DNA of 64,000 bases from an uncultured Cellvibrionales bacterium (GCA_913019905.1 CAJVZD010000019.1:37485-101484); one strand, 5' to 3'. Positions 1 through 8,614 are shown, counted from the first letter of the stretch. The notes: a model not told the origin generated them from the sequence alone. Translations and numbers: made by a program.

Positions 1-131
1 CCTTCCGGCTTCAAGACCCAGCCAGTTTCATCGGTAAACGTTGTTGGCGAAATCATCACGGCGGTGGCCGTTGCAGTCGCGTCAATCAACTTACTGCCCA
101 GCGCAGTAATCAGGGATAATTTGTCGGTCAT
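1..131 (-). CDS. Hypothetical protein, N-terminal 43 residues only
   Basis: Reverse-strand reading frame that starts with ATG at 131 and runs off the left edge of the window. The visible N-terminus is MTDKLSLITALGSKLIDATA, followed by an Ala/Thr-rich stretch. A purine-rich ribosome-binding sequence (AAGAGGAAG) lies just upstream of the start, which supports a real gene. There is no signal peptide or catalytic motif in the visible part, and I do not recognise the family. The gene is cut only by the window boundary, so nothing suggests that it is broken. Confidence 0.6.
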   Translation of the reverse strand, partial: MTDKLSLITALGSKLIDATATATAVMISPTTFTDETGWVLKPE

Positions 132-510
132 AAGCTTCCTCTTATAGTTAACGTTAAAAAAGATGTGTGAGTCACTACTTAATACCGAACTAGCCGGATC
201 TGTCATTTCGATAGAATAGAGATGCTTTCTACTGTACTGCAAGCGTACTGAGCAAGGCAATGATTTTGCCATTGTTTAGGTTCTATCCCTATAGGTTCTA
301 GCCATGTGAATTTTATCCAGCCAAGCACCGGGTTTCGCGTACCAGCTTGTAATCATTTAGAAGTAATGATTGATTCAGATTCAAACAGGCACTGTTTACG
401 GACAGGGACTATTTTCTTACAGGGGCTATTATCTTACCGGGGCTATGCATTCATCGAAGGAGTCGGATTGTCGCTGTTAGCCTTGCGGTTCTCACTCGGG
501 TTTTCCGAAG
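132..510. other. Intergenic region with a 17-bp tandem repeat
   Basis: No convincing gene. A reading frame at 306-566 lacks a good ribosome-binding site and overlaps the 3' end of the next gene. The stretch holds the upstream region of the left-edge reverse gene and a 17-bp tandem repeat at 402-452, listed separately. Confidence 0.6.
402..452. repeat. 17-bp imperfect tandem repeat, about 3 copies
   Basis: Units at 402-418, 419-435 and 436-452 share the core ACAGGGGCTATTNTCTT with a few substitutions; the third unit is the most diverged. It is intergenic, just beyond the 3' end of the kinase-fusion gene. Confidence 0.75.
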
Positions 511-2034
511 TCAGGAAAGCCGCGCGACCACCGCCGAAAGTGTCGCGTGCTGAGTATCGATTGTGATGACAGGCTCTGTGACTCCTGGCTCCTCAAATTC
601 ATCAAGTTGCCAGGTGAGAACCACTGCATCGGCTTCTGAGGGATTGTTGCCAGCTAACTGACGGTCCGTAATTCTATTTAACAATACTTCATGTGGCGCG
701 GTAAAATGAAGCACTACCGGTAATACTCCCACCTGTTGGGCTATCTTATAAAACACCTCGCGCTGAGCTCTTTTCAGGCAGGCCGCATCGACAATGACAT
801 TTTCACCGAGAGTTAATAAAACCGCACTATAGTCGGCCAAACGTTCATAAACCTGCAAGGAAACACTCTCGCTGTACAAATCCTGACCGAGATCGGATTG
901 ACTATTTTCGAACGCATTATAACCATATTGAGTCTTCCGCAATACATCGGCGCACAGACGCAACGACGGTATTGCCGTTACAAGCTGACCTGCCCAGTAT
1001 GACTTCCCAGACCCCGACAGCCCGCAGGTGATGATTAAGCGGCCGGCGGGTCGGGACGATTGCGTTAACGGCCATGACACATGTTTCTGGATTTTCTGCC
1101 AAACTTCAGGATTAGCTGTCTGCTCGTATCGAAGGGCCGCAATCTTTGCCCGAACCACTGATCGATAAGCCGCAAACATAGGGAGTAATTGCACGCCGCT
1201 ATAGTCGCCGCTCGCCATCAAGTAGCCGTCGACAAACGCATACCCCAGGTCAGCCCGCTCCCTGATACAACAATCCATAAACAAAAAAGCAATATCGCAC
1301 CAAACATCGATACAACGCAGAGATTCGTCAAACTCCAAACAATCGAATGCCGTCAACCCAGAGTCAAGTCGAGCCAAGTTTGAAAGATGCAGATCACCGT
1401 GGCATTCTCTAACAAAATGGTCCCGATACCGTTCTTGTAAAAAGAGACCTTGCTGTGCCAACTGATATTTTGCCTGAGTTTCTAACATCTCGATTTGAGT
1501 TGAAAAGGACTGCAGGCAATCCAGCTTTTTCAATGTCGTGAAATTTTCAAGGATAGCCTTACCGGGATCGTATACTGAGGAAAGTTGGGGCAATATTCCG
1601 TGCTGAGCAGCCAGTTTACCGCCAAATTCAAACATTTCTCCTACAGTTAACTCCTTGTTTTCCAACAACAGATCAGCTTGCAAATTGACATCGAATTGAA
1701 TCATACGGACGGCGTAATCGATGACTTCATCACCTCTAACAGCAGCCTCAGGTGCGACCAACAAAGTTCCGTTCGCCCGCAAAACGATAGGCACAACACC
1801 CAGATAGAGCTCAGGTGCAAAGGCACGATTACATCGTAGCTCTTCAGAGCAAAAGAAGTTTCTTTTTCCAATTGAGCTAAAGTCGACAAAATCAAAACAG
1901 ACGGGTTTTTTTACTTTATATGCATAAACGCCCGTGAGAAAAACCCACGACAAGTGAGTTTCAATGAGTTTGACACTTTCAACTGTGTGGGAATATACCT
2001 CCGGCTTGATCATCGCGCCGGGCAATAATGACAT
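511..2034 (-). CDS. APH-like kinase / P-loop ATPase fusion protein
   Basis: 507-residue protein of the family annotated as bifunctional aminoglycoside phosphotransferase/ATP-binding protein. The N-terminal two thirds is a protein-kinase-like phosphotransferase domain with the catalytic loop HGDLHLSN at residues 212-219 followed by an acidic FDCLEFD segment. The C-terminal part is an AAA_33-type P-loop domain with Walker A GLSGSGKS at 338-345 and a later hydrophobic VIVDA strand. ATG at 2034 is preceded by a perfect AGGAGG seven bases upstream, which fixes the start. The true substrate is unknown; members are not proven aminoglycoside resistance enzymes. It lies 74 bp downstream of a metallo-hydrolase gene on the same strand, so the two may be co-transcribed. 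Confidence 0.88.
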   Translation of the reverse strand: MSLLPGAMIKPEVYSHTVESVKLIETHLSWVFLTGVYAYKVKKPVCFDFVDFSSIGKRNFFCSEELRCNRAFAPELYLGVVPIVLRANGTLLVAPEAAVRGDEVIDYAVRMIQFDVNLQADLLLENKELTVGEMFEFGGKLAAQHGILPQLSSVYDPGKAILENFTTLKKLDCLQSFSTQIEMLETQAKYQLAQQGLFLQERYRDHFVRECHGDLHLSNLARLDSGLTAFDCLEFDESLRCIDVWCDIAFLFMDCCIRERADLGYAFVDGYLMASGDYSGVQLLPMFAAYRSVVRAKIAALRYEQTANPEVWQKIQKHVSWPLTQSSRPAGRLIITCGLSGSGKSYWAGQLVTAIPSLRLCADVLRKTQYGYNAFENSQSDLGQDLYSESVSLQVYERLADYSAVLLTLGENVIVDAACLKRAQREVFYKIAQQVGVLPVVLHFTAPHEVLLNRITDRQLAGNNPSEADAVVLTWQLDEFEEPGVTEPVITIDTQHATLSAVVARLS

Positions 2035-2108
2035 GAAAACGCCTCCTGATCACAGCTCTAACGCGAATAGTATGTTCGACTACACCGTCGGTATTAACGT
2101 GCCGGCAA

Positions 2109-2966
2109 TTAATCTGTTGCAAGCTTCCACACTTCACCGTCACGTTTAATGTAACCCGCCGTCGGCGTCGCAAAATGAGTCCCAATGATGAGAGTCGATG
2201 AATCAGCATGAGCGGCGAACTCTCGGCGCCTTGTTTCCGTACTTTCATTCGAATCTGTATCCACAACCGCCGCCCATTCCGGGTGCGCCATTTGGCAGGG
2301 ATGATGGACAAAATCGCCGGTAATGAGCGCTTTTTCGCCTTTAGATTCTATCTGGATACTCACATGCCCGGGCGTATGGCCGTGAGTTGGAACAAGTTGA
2401 ATTTCTTTACAAATCAATGCATCGGTTGCCACGAGATCTATCAAGCCTGCTGCTGCAATTGGATCAACCGAATCTGCCATGACTTGACGTTGTTCGTCAT
2501 CACCTTCCACGTTCCAATGCTCGAATTCTGTTTTGGCAATCAAATACCGTGCGTTCGGAAATGTGGGCAACCACTCGTCTTCAACCAGCATAGTGTTCCA
2601 ACCAACATGATCAACATGCAAATGGGTACAAAGAACCGTATCGATTGTTTCCCGTTCATACCCCTCGCTTGCCAGATCCCTCAAAAACTCTGTCTGTAAA
2701 AAACTCCAGTCACGCATTGCGCGTTTTTTGTCATTGCCAATGCAGGTATCGACAATAATTCTTCGGCCGGGAGCTTCAACTACCAACGCGTGGATCGACA
2801 TCTTTAACTTCCCACCATCACTGGCAAAGTGTGGAAAGAGCCAGTCTATTTCCCTGACATTCTCAGGCGTAGCTTGCGGTAACAAAAAGCGAGTGCCACC
2901 CGTGGTTTCCATTTCTACAATTCGGGTTACCGTCACATCCCCTATGGTCCATTTTCCACCGTGCAT
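2109..2966 (-). CDS. MBL-fold metallo-hydrolase (lactonase-like)
   Basis: 285-residue metallo-beta-lactamase-fold hydrolase. The zinc-binding signature HLHVDHVGW is at about residues 115-123, and a second ligand region ITGDFVHHP and a terminal IIGTHF histidine follow in the expected order. The length and motif spacing resemble the AHL-lactonase/glyoxalase-II-like branch, so a lactone or ester substrate is possible but not shown. There is no signal peptide, so the protein is probably cytoplasmic. ATG at 2966 is preceded by AAGGGAA. The kinase-fusion gene follows 74 bp downstream on the same strand. Confidence 0.87.
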   Translation of the reverse strand: MHGGKWTIGDVTVTRIVEMETTGGTRFLLPQATPENVREIDWLFPHFASDGGKLKMSIHALVVEAPGRRIIVDTCIGNDKKRAMRDWSFLQTEFLRDLASEGYERETIDTVLCTHLHVDHVGWNTMLVEDEWLPTFPNARYLIAKTEFEHWNVEGDDEQRQVMADSVDPIAAAGLIDLVATDALICKEIQLVPTHGHTPGHVSIQIESKGEKALITGDFVHHPCQMAHPEWAAVVDTDSNESTETRRREFAAHADSSTLIIGTHFATPTAGYIKRDGEVWKLATD

Positions 2967-3079
2967 AATTTTCCCTTTTCTTATTCTTCACAATAAACTA
3001 ACACCGCATATATATGGCTACCACGTCTGATCAAAAATTTTCACTACGTCCCGCCGATCAACTTTTCCTTATACTGCAG

Positions 3080-3148
3080 TCCTATCCAATTGCACCCTAT
3101 CTATTGTAGCCCTATCTATTGTAGCCCTATCTATTGTAGCCCTATCTA
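3080..3148. repeat. 15-bp tandem repeat, 3.6 exact copies plus a degenerate one
   Basis: The unit CCCTATCTATTGTAG is exact at 3095-3109, 3110-3124 and 3125-3139, with a partial copy at 3140-3148 and a degenerate copy at 3080-3094. It lies between two reverse-strand genes. Confidence 0.9.
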
Positions 3149-3213
3149 CAAAAAATAGCGGCTAGAATGTAGTACGGAAAAAAGCCATTGACTCAAAAAC
3201 CTATTCTTAGATT

Positions 3214-3945
3214 CTATCGCGTGTCTATTCTATCGACATCGGCTTCATCCACTAGCGAATAATGGTACTCCAGCGCTTCCAGTAATTTTTCAGCATGAGG
3301 CGTTTTTTTTGAGACGATAAAAAAAAGATCCATACGCTGTACCGACAATGCGTGTAAAAGTTCTCGTTCTCGCGCAGTTAAAATATTACCGATAGGGTGT
3401 TCATAATCTAAAAGATAGGAAATACGACCTTTCAAAAGCATTTTTACAGCACTTCTGTGGGAGTTTATATTACTGATATCGCCCAAATTTTCGCTCTGCA
3501 TTAACAAAATACGACGGCGACTACCGTACTGAAACCCTCTAATGAGTCCGACATTACTCAGGTCGGCTAAATAGTTTTCTGTTGTTGGTAACGGCGTTGA
3601 CACCAGCGCATACAAATTAAGCTCGATACGGTCTACCGGCTCACTACTATACAAAACATTACTTTCTTCACCAGAGGCAGTTGTCGTCTTGATTCCGAGG
3701 GATATATCCGTTGTCCCCGAGATCAGGTTACTCACGAGGCGCTGAGGAGGATAAGCAGCGACGTGATACTCCCGTCCCATTGAATCCAGAGTTGCAGTGA
3801 GGATATCCGTGAGAATGCCGGTTGGCGCTTTATTTGGGACGATATTATAAAGAGGCGGAAAGTGAGTAACCCCTATCTCAAGCGGTCTGGCAAAGCTTGA
3901 CACAGCATGCGCACACAGTAACAAGACAATAGATAAAAACCGCAT
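3214..3945 (-). CDS. Orphan periplasmic solute-binding protein (SBP_bac_3-like)
   Basis: 243-residue protein with a clear signal peptide (hydrophobic LSIVLLLCAHAVSS, cleavage likely after about residue 19) followed by a type 3 solute-binding fold: an opening beta-strand with PPLYN, then ILTDILTATLDSMG and the YPPQRL region. An AGGAGG ribosome-binding site sits six bases before ATG 3945. No permease or ATPase gene is adjacent, so it is not an obvious part of an ABC importer. Two related but closer-to-each-other binding proteins occur at about 28.7 and 52.2 kb. Such solitary proteins may be sensors or may use distant permeases. Confidence 0.82.
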   Translation of the reverse strand: MRFLSIVLLLCAHAVSSFARPLEIGVTHFPPLYNIVPNKAPTGILTDILTATLDSMGREYHVAAYPPQRLVSNLISGTTDISLGIKTTTASGEESNVLYSSEPVDRIELNLYALVSTPLPTTENYLADLSNVGLIRGFQYGSRRRILLMQSENLGDISNINSHRSAVKMLLKGRISYLLDYEHPIGNILTARERELLHALSVQRMDLFFIVSKKTPHAEKLLEALEYHYSLVDEADVDRIDTR

Positions 3946-4287
3946 GAAATACCTCCTCTGCCTTTTAGTTTAACAGAATATTGCGAGTCATTTGCAGTTG
4001 CAGTTGATTCTCAACACAAACAGTAAACGGACTGCTCCGATTAGAAACCCCGCCAAACGTGAATTTATCAGTACGTCTAAAGAGCCGTATTTTTATCGGT
4101 GATACAAATTACGACTCGAGTCCGGCTCTGTCGGTATCGGCTCACGCTGCAAAACCCCGTTACCAGAACAACTATTTCACAGAGACCCTTGACTTAAAGT
4201 GTACTCTAAGTTGCATAATCATATTTAATTACAAATCACGAAAGCCAGTTTCTAAATTTCCCACCAGTAAAACACGAGGAAGCCGCA
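3946..4287. other. Divergent intergenic region
   Basis: This 342-bp stretch separates the reverse-strand binding-protein gene from the forward molybdenum hydroxylase genes and so should hold both promoters. I could not pick out convincing -35/-10 pairs. A frame at 4059-4319 overlaps the next gene and has no family resemblance. Confidence 0.5.
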
Positions 4288-4734
4288 ATGAATCTAACTG
4301 TAAACGACATCAATTATAAGGTGGATGTTGAAGACGATACGCCCCTGCTGTGGGTTTTGAGAGACTCGCTGGGATTAAAAGGGACGAAGTTTGGATGCGG
4401 CATCGCCCAGTGCGGCGCTTGTTCAGTGATGATCAACGGTGTTTTACAAAGAAGCTGCAGTGTTCCAATAGCAGCGGTAAAGGATAGTCACATTCGCACA
4501 ATCGAGGGCTTATCTGATGACAACAGCCATCCAGTGCAGCAGGCATGGATCGAAGAAGATGTACCGCAATGCGGCTATTGCCAGTCCGGACAAGTGATGG
4601 CGGCGACCGCTTTACTGGCGCAAACCCCAAAGCCCAGCGATGAACAAATTGACCAGGCGATGACCAATATTTGCAGATGCGGCAGCTATTCCAGAATACG
4701 AAAAGCTATTCATCGCGCTGCCGATTCACTATAA
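4288..4734 (+). CDS. [2Fe-2S] subunit of molybdenum hydroxylase (IorA-like)
   Basis: 148-residue small iron-sulfur subunit of the isoquinoline 1-oxidoreductase/aldehyde oxidase type. A plant-ferredoxin-like cluster motif is formed by Cys37, Cys42, Cys45 and Cys57 ([11 protein letters not shown]). The second, four-helix-bundle cluster uses Cys95, Cys98, Cys129 and Cys131 (QCGYC and ICRCG). It passes electrons from the molybdopterin subunit encoded 16 bp downstream. The ribosome-binding site GAGGA precedes ATG 4288. There is no signal peptide of its own, so export would have to be as a complex with the Tat-bearing partner. No cytochrome c subunit gene follows. Confidence 0.93.
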   Translation: MNLTVNDINYKVDVEDDTPLLWVLRDSLGLKGTKFGCGIAQCGACSVMINGVLQRSCSVPIAAVKDSHIRTIEGLSDDNSHPVQQAWIEEDVPQCGYCQSGQVMAATALLAQTPKPSDEQIDQAMTNICRCGSYSRIRKAIHRAADSL

Positions 4735-4750
4735 ACGGGATACTTACATT

Positions 4751-6967
4751 ATGACTAAGACCTTAAAAAGAAGGCTGTTCCTTAAAACCGCCGCTCTGTC
4801 GAGTGGTGGATTGGCTTTAGGGTTCAGCCTCCCTGGCTGCGCCGTAAAGCCGGGCGGCCCTAATGAAACTGACTCTTCCTCAATCGAGGATGCTACCACT
4901 AGCGCTGTCTCGGCCTGGTTAACCATCGACAGCGACGGTGTCATTACGATCAAAGTACCGTCTTCCGAAATGGGACAGGGAGTCCATACGTCTTTGCCCA
5001 TGATTATCGCCGATGAACTTGACGCAAATTGGGCCCACGTTCGTTCGAAGACAGCACCAGTTACTGCAATGTTTGTGAATCCACTCACCGGAGGGCGTGG
5101 CACCGGTGGCAGTTCTGCGGTGCGCCGCTGGTGGCCCAGTATTGCAAAGGCTGGCGCAGCCGCTCGAGAAATGCTCTTGGTAGCCGCTTCCCAATTGTGG
5201 GATGTTCCACTATCCGAACTGACAACATCCAATAGTGAAGTTCTTCATAAAGAGAGCAATAGAAGAGCAAGTTACGGGGCACTCGCGGAAGCCGCCAGTA
5301 AACTTGAACCGCCCACAGACCCGACAATCAAGAAAACATCTCAGTACACTATCATCGGGGAAGCCAAGAAACGCCTGGACACGCCCTCAAAGGTAAATGG
5401 GGCGGCCATCTTCGGCATCGACGTCGAAGTTCCAGGTATGTTATATGCCACGATCGCAGCGTCCCCTAATTTTGTCGGCACATTAATAAGCATGGACGAA
5501 AACGCGGCCAGAGCCACAAAAGGTGTGCAGCATATTGTCAGTTTGCCCGCCGCCGCTCAGGTGGCAGCGAATATCCAGAGTATTGTCGCAATGCCGGATT
5601 CGGTAGCTGTTGTTGCCGATAGTTATTGGCACGCCAAGAAAGGCTTACAAGCACTGAATCCGCAATTTGATGATGGGGATGTAAATGCCGTTAATGATGC
5701 ATCTCTCCACAATAATTTAATGCAGGCTCTGAACGAACCGGGTGTCACGGTGCGTCACGACGGAGACATAGAAGAAAGTTTTCGCAATGCCTCGCAGCTT
5801 CTCGAAGCAGACTTCACGGTTCCTTTTCTAGCCCATCTAACGATGGAACCAATGAACTGCACGGCTCATTACAAAAAAACCAACGGAATCGAAAGTCTTG
5901 AGATCTGGGCGCCGACGCAAGGGGAATCACATGCGTTGAATATCTTACAGCGGGCTCTTGGTTTAGCGCCGGATCAAATCACGCTGCATACAACACTTAT
6001 GGGCGGGGGTTTTGGTCGACGCTATGAAGCCGATTTTATTTTGCAGGCTGCACTTATTTCAAAAGCTGTCGCAAAACCGGTCAAAATGCTCTGGTCCCGA
6101 GAGGAGGATCTGCAACATGATTATTACCGGCCCGCGAGTGCCTCGAGGTTTAAAATAGGCCTGGATAAGACAGGGCTGCCAACCGCCTGGCAAAATAAAG
6201 TCGTTTGTCCCTCGGTAGCCCAGCGTAATTTCTCTTTTGCAGTATCCAAAGGTGTCGATCCGTTTTCGATCGAGGGCGCAGTTAACATACCCTATTCCAT
6301 TCCCGACCAATTAGTCACTTTGAAGCAGCAGGATACTCATATCCCAGTCGGCAGTTGGCGGTCGGTCGGCAGCAGCCATAACGGTTTTTATGTTGAAAGT
6401 ATGATGGATGAAATTGCCGCCGCCGGTGGACAGGACCCGTTTGATCTTCGTCGTCGTTTACTCCAACATGAACCACGTTTTTTAAAGGTGCTGGATGTAT
6501 TGGAGAAGCAGTCAGGATGGCAAGAAAAGCCGGCCAATAACCGTTTCCGAGGTATGGCAATTCATAAAAGTTTCGCCTCTATTGTCGGTGAGGTCGCAGA
6601 AATATCCATCAGTGAAACCGGAGCAATTATCGTCCACAAAATGACCTGTGTGGTCGACTGCGGCCGAGTCGTCAATCCCCGTATAATAGAATCGCAAATG
6701 GAGGGCTCCATGATTGATGGCTTGACGGCGGCTTTGCGTGGCGGCATTCACGTAAAAAACGGTAGAGTCGAACAAGCAAATTTTGATACCTATAAACTCA
6801 TGCGTCTTAAAGAAGTACCCGAAATGGCCATTCACATTATCGAGAATGACGAAGCTCCTGGAGGCGTTGGCGAACCCGCAGTTCCACCCAGCATGCCTGC
6901 GTTAGCCAATGCACTGTATTCAGCCTCCGGTAAGCGGGTTAAATCGCTGCCTATTGAAGTCACGTAA
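4751..6967 (+). CDS. Molybdopterin-binding subunit of xanthine-dehydrogenase-family enzyme (IorB-like)
   Basis: 738-residue molybdenum hydroxylase large subunit, likely oxidising an N-heterocycle or aldehyde. Residues 7-12 read RRLFLK, a twin-arginine export motif, followed by a hydrophobic stretch ending LPGC at residues 27-30; this suggests Tat export and possibly lipidation at Cys30. Cofactor and active-site signatures include GGGFGRRYEADF near residue 418, a GSWRSVGSSHNG segment, and the catalytic Glu in GVGEPAVPP near residue 707. Its length matches the IorB family, in which two repeated aldehyde-oxidase-like halves occur. The gene is in an operon with the [2Fe-2S] subunit. The physiological electron acceptor is not encoded here. 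Confidence 0.92.
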   Translation: MTKTLKRRLFLKTAALSSGGLALGFSLPGCAVKPGGPNETDSSSIEDATTSAVSAWLTIDSDGVITIKVPSSEMGQGVHTSLPMIIADELDANWAHVRSKTAPVTAMFVNPLTGGRGTGGSSAVRRWWPSIAKAGAAAREMLLVAASQLWDVPLSELTTSNSEVLHKESNRRASYGALAEAASKLEPPTDPTIKKTSQYTIIGEAKKRLDTPSKVNGAAIFGIDVEVPGMLYATIAASPNFVGTLISMDENAARATKGVQHIVSLPAAAQVAANIQSIVAMPDSVAVVADSYWHAKKGLQALNPQFDDGDVNAVNDASLHNNLMQALNEPGVTVRHDGDIEESFRNASQLLEADFTVPFLAHLTMEPMNCTAHYKKTNGIESLEIWAPTQGESHALNILQRALGLAPDQITLHTTLMGGGFGRRYEADFILQAALISKAVAKPVKMLWSREEDLQHDYYRPASASRFKIGLDKTGLPTAWQNKVVCPSVAQRNFSFAVSKGVDPFSIEGAVNIPYSIPDQLVTLKQQDTHIPVGSWRSVGSSHNGFYVESMMDEIAAAGGQDPFDLRRRLLQHEPRFLKVLDVLEKQSGWQEKPANNRFRGMAIHKSFASIVGEVAEISISETGAIIVHKMTCVVDCGRVVNPRIIESQMEGSMIDGLTAALRGGIHVKNGRVEQANFDTYKLMRLKEVPEMAIHIIENDEAPGGVGEPAVPPSMPALANALYSASGKRVKSLPIEVT

Positions 6968-7258
6968 AATTGGGGTGGCGTTAGGAAGTACAGTACTTTC
7001 CAGCGGCACGATGATAAGGGAGCTATCACGGCGCCGCAGATTTCTTTGATTTTTCTGCCTTGCATTTTCTAGCGTTACAAATCGTCAATTGTCCACTCCA
7101 CCACGGCCCGAGCATCTCGGTTCTGAGATGTCATATCGTCGACAAATTGAGAAATAAGCGTTTAAAACGGTACAATCAGCAAGCACATTTTTTTGACTAG
7201 TTGATGCTTAAGATAACAAAAAACTATATTTATTTGCTATTTATCAATGACTTATAGA
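6968..7258. other. Intergenic region before the phasin promoter
   Basis: AT-rich stretch after the molybdenum hydroxylase operon. Apart from an imperfect dyad around 6983-7003 without a T-run, nothing convincing is visible until the first palindrome at 7259. Confidence 0.5.
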
Positions 7259-7275
7259 TTTGTGCGGCGCACAAA
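7259..7275. promoter_or_regulatory. Palindromic operator copy 1 (phasin promoter)
   Basis: A perfect 8-1-8 palindrome, TTTGTGCG-G-CGCACAAA, with centre at 7267. It lies immediately upstream of the -35 element. It matches the palindrome at 7322-7336, so it is probably the binding site of a dimeric regulator. A PhaR-type PHA repressor is a reasonable guess because PhaR is known to control phasin genes. Confidence 0.72.
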
Positions 7276-7282
7276 AATAAAT

Positions 7283-7311
7283 TTGACAGAAGGCTTATCT
7301 GAGCATAATAT
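7283..7311 (+). promoter_or_regulatory. Sigma70 promoter of the phasin genes
   Basis: A consensus -35 TTGACA at 7283-7288, a 17-bp spacer, and a TAATAT -10 at 7306-7311. Transcription should start near 7318, just before the second palindrome, so a protein bound there would block the polymerase. Confidence 0.78.
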
Positions 7312-7321
7312 ACACCCCATA

Positions 7322-7336
7322 TTGTGCAGTGCACAA
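7322..7336. promoter_or_regulatory. Palindromic operator copy 2 (phasin promoter)
   Basis: A perfect 7-1-7 palindrome, TTGTGCA-G-TGCACAA, with centre at 7329. It overlaps or directly follows the expected transcription start. The distance to the centre of copy 1 is 62 bp, about six helical turns, so both sites lie on the same face of the DNA. Confidence 0.75.
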
Positions 7337-7373
7337 AACGTGTGTTCATGACCTTTTTAAACGGAGTATAGAT

Positions 7374-7718
7374 ATGAGTATTTTTCAGAACCTACAAGAG
7401 TCGATTGCCCCATTCATTGAAAAGCAGCAAGAATCTGGTGTGCTACAGACGGCTTACTTCAAAGAAACTATTAGCCGTACGGGTGAAACGTTGACTACAT
7501 TGACAACGGACGGTACGAGCTATCTGACGGATCTGACAAAGTCTGACTCTTTCTCCAGCGCTCTACAAACTCATATTGCGTTTGAAGATAATCTCAAAGC
7601 TACTATTATCGACGCTACAAAAGCAAACTTGTCGGCGGCTACGTCTCTGTTCGAAGAACTCACCACATTGTTTAACATCAACCGCGAAATGACAGCACCG
7701 GCCAACGAAATAGCTTAA
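7374..7718 (+). CDS. Phasin-family protein
   Basis: 114-residue, Ala/Thr/Leu-rich helical protein without signal peptide, resembling small phasins that coat polyhydroxyalkanoate granules. The start at ATG 7374 is chosen because GGAG lies about eight bases upstream; a longer frame from GTG 7329 would begin inside the operator. The next gene encodes a similar protein, and both share an ALQ...AF block at matching positions, so they are probably tandem duplicates. A strong promoter flanked by palindromes precedes it. No PHA synthase gene is in the window. The family call is from composition, size and pattern, so it is less certain than for the enzymes. Confidence 0.75.
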   Translation: MSIFQNLQESIAPFIEKQQESGVLQTAYFKETISRTGETLTTLTTDGTSYLTDLTKSDSFSSALQTHIAFEDNLKATIIDATKANLSAATSLFEELTTLFNINREMTAPANEIA

Positions 7719-7772
7719 TCGCCATTGACTTGAATCGTAACCGCTAACACAATTTTATTGAGAGAGTACAAC

Positions 7773-8081
7773 ATGATCGATTTAAATCAGATTAAAGAAA
7801 CTATAGAAAACGCAGCAAAAAGTAACAAAGAAGCTTTTGAGCTACAAGTCGGATTTTTTGAGGGATTTACTCGGCGCCAAGGAGAAGTCATGGCTGAATT
7901 AGCCGACGCGCGAGTCAATAGTTTGAAAGAAATGGCCGCCAGCGGCGACCTGCAAAAAGCCCTACAAAACAACACAGCGTTTCAAGCTGATGCTAAACAA
8001 CGCCTGGAACAACTTCACACAGAGAACGTCGATGCGTTTTCTAAATTCTCTGAATCTCTAAAGTCTGCTTACAATATCTAG
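7773..8081 (+). CDS. Phasin-family protein, tandem paralogue
   Basis: 102-residue amphipathic helical protein with a typical phasin-like pattern: IKETIENAAKSNKEAFELQ, a GFTRRQGEV turn, then long helices ending FSKFSESLKSAYNI. ATG 7773 follows a GAGAG ribosome-binding sequence; an upstream TTG start at 7758 is less likely. It lies 54 bp after the first phasin and is probably co-transcribed from the same promoter. The ALQNNTAFQADAKQRLEQL block aligns with the same region of its neighbour. Its stop codon TAG is part of the first unit of a 14-bp tandem repeat. Confidence 0.82.
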   Translation: MIDLNQIKETIENAAKSNKEAFELQVGFFEGFTRRQGEVMAELADARVNSLKEMAASGDLQKALQNNTAFQADAKQRLEQLHTENVDAFSKFSESLKSAYNI

Positions 8082-8130
8082 ACCTCACTATCTAGACCTC
8101 ACTATCTAGGTCTCACTATCGAGGCCTCAC
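8075..8130. repeat. 14-bp tandem repeat, 4 copies, overlapping a stop codon
   Basis: Units at 8075-8088, 8089-8102, 8103-8116 and 8117-8130 follow TATCTAGACCTCAC with one to three substitutions in the last two. The first unit contains the stop codon of the second phasin gene. Confidence 0.88.
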
Positions 8131-8502
8131 TAGATGTTAGAACTTGTTATAGCGAGTAACCGTAGTTATTTGCTATTTTCTATTTTGAGCCTTTTCTTCA
8201 ATAATTACACCTGACTTCTAAGTCGATCTTTGCCGAGTCCCTCATACACTTATTTTTCTGCATTGAGAATAAGGATGGGATGACCGTTACTGTATTATCA
8301 ATCTATCTATTAGCCAAAATCTGCTGCTCGATTGAATGCTTAAAACGAGAAGTATCCTAGATTTGGATAGGCTATAAATCTTCGATTGAAACGTCGAGCC
8401 CGCTGCTAACAAACCCTGAACGCCTAACAAGTTCTCAATGTCTCCACTGGTCCGCATTAAAAATGCTAGACAAGTTAGAACGTGATTGTTACAGTTCTTG
8501 CC
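8131..8502. other. Intergenic region, no gene seen
   Basis: AT-rich DNA between the phasin repeat and the leader of the PheS-like gene. It should contain the promoter for that leader. I found no reading frame or convincing promoter that I could defend. Confidence 0.5.
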
Positions 8503-8595
8503 ATGAGCATGAGACCCATTTCACAAGACGCCAGCAACATCCGCGTCAATCGATTTACCAGCCTCCGGGAATTTCACGGCACGGGCGGCAGGTAA
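8503..8595 (+). CDS. Possible leader peptide of the PheS-like gene (30 residues)
   Basis: A short frame from ATG 8503 to TAA 8595 begins MSMRPISQDASNIRVNRF. It ends 19 bases before a strong terminator hairpin, which is where an attenuation leader peptide would sit. It holds only two Phe codons, not a run, and there is no good ribosome-binding site. It is therefore a candidate rather than a firm gene. Codons within it (8562-8569) could pair with the 3' arm of the terminator. Confidence 0.35.
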   Translation: MSMRPISQDASNIRVNRFTSLREFHGTGGR

Positions 8596-8614
8596 TTGAG
8601 TATCTGATTTGCGG

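Noticed and set aside
306..566. Forward frame of 86 codons
   Set aside because: No ribosome-binding site, overlaps the 3' end of the kinase-fusion gene, and crosses the tandem repeat.
3080..3148. Possible CRISPR array
   Set aside because: Units of 15 bp are directly tandem with no spacers; the same holds for the other short repeats.
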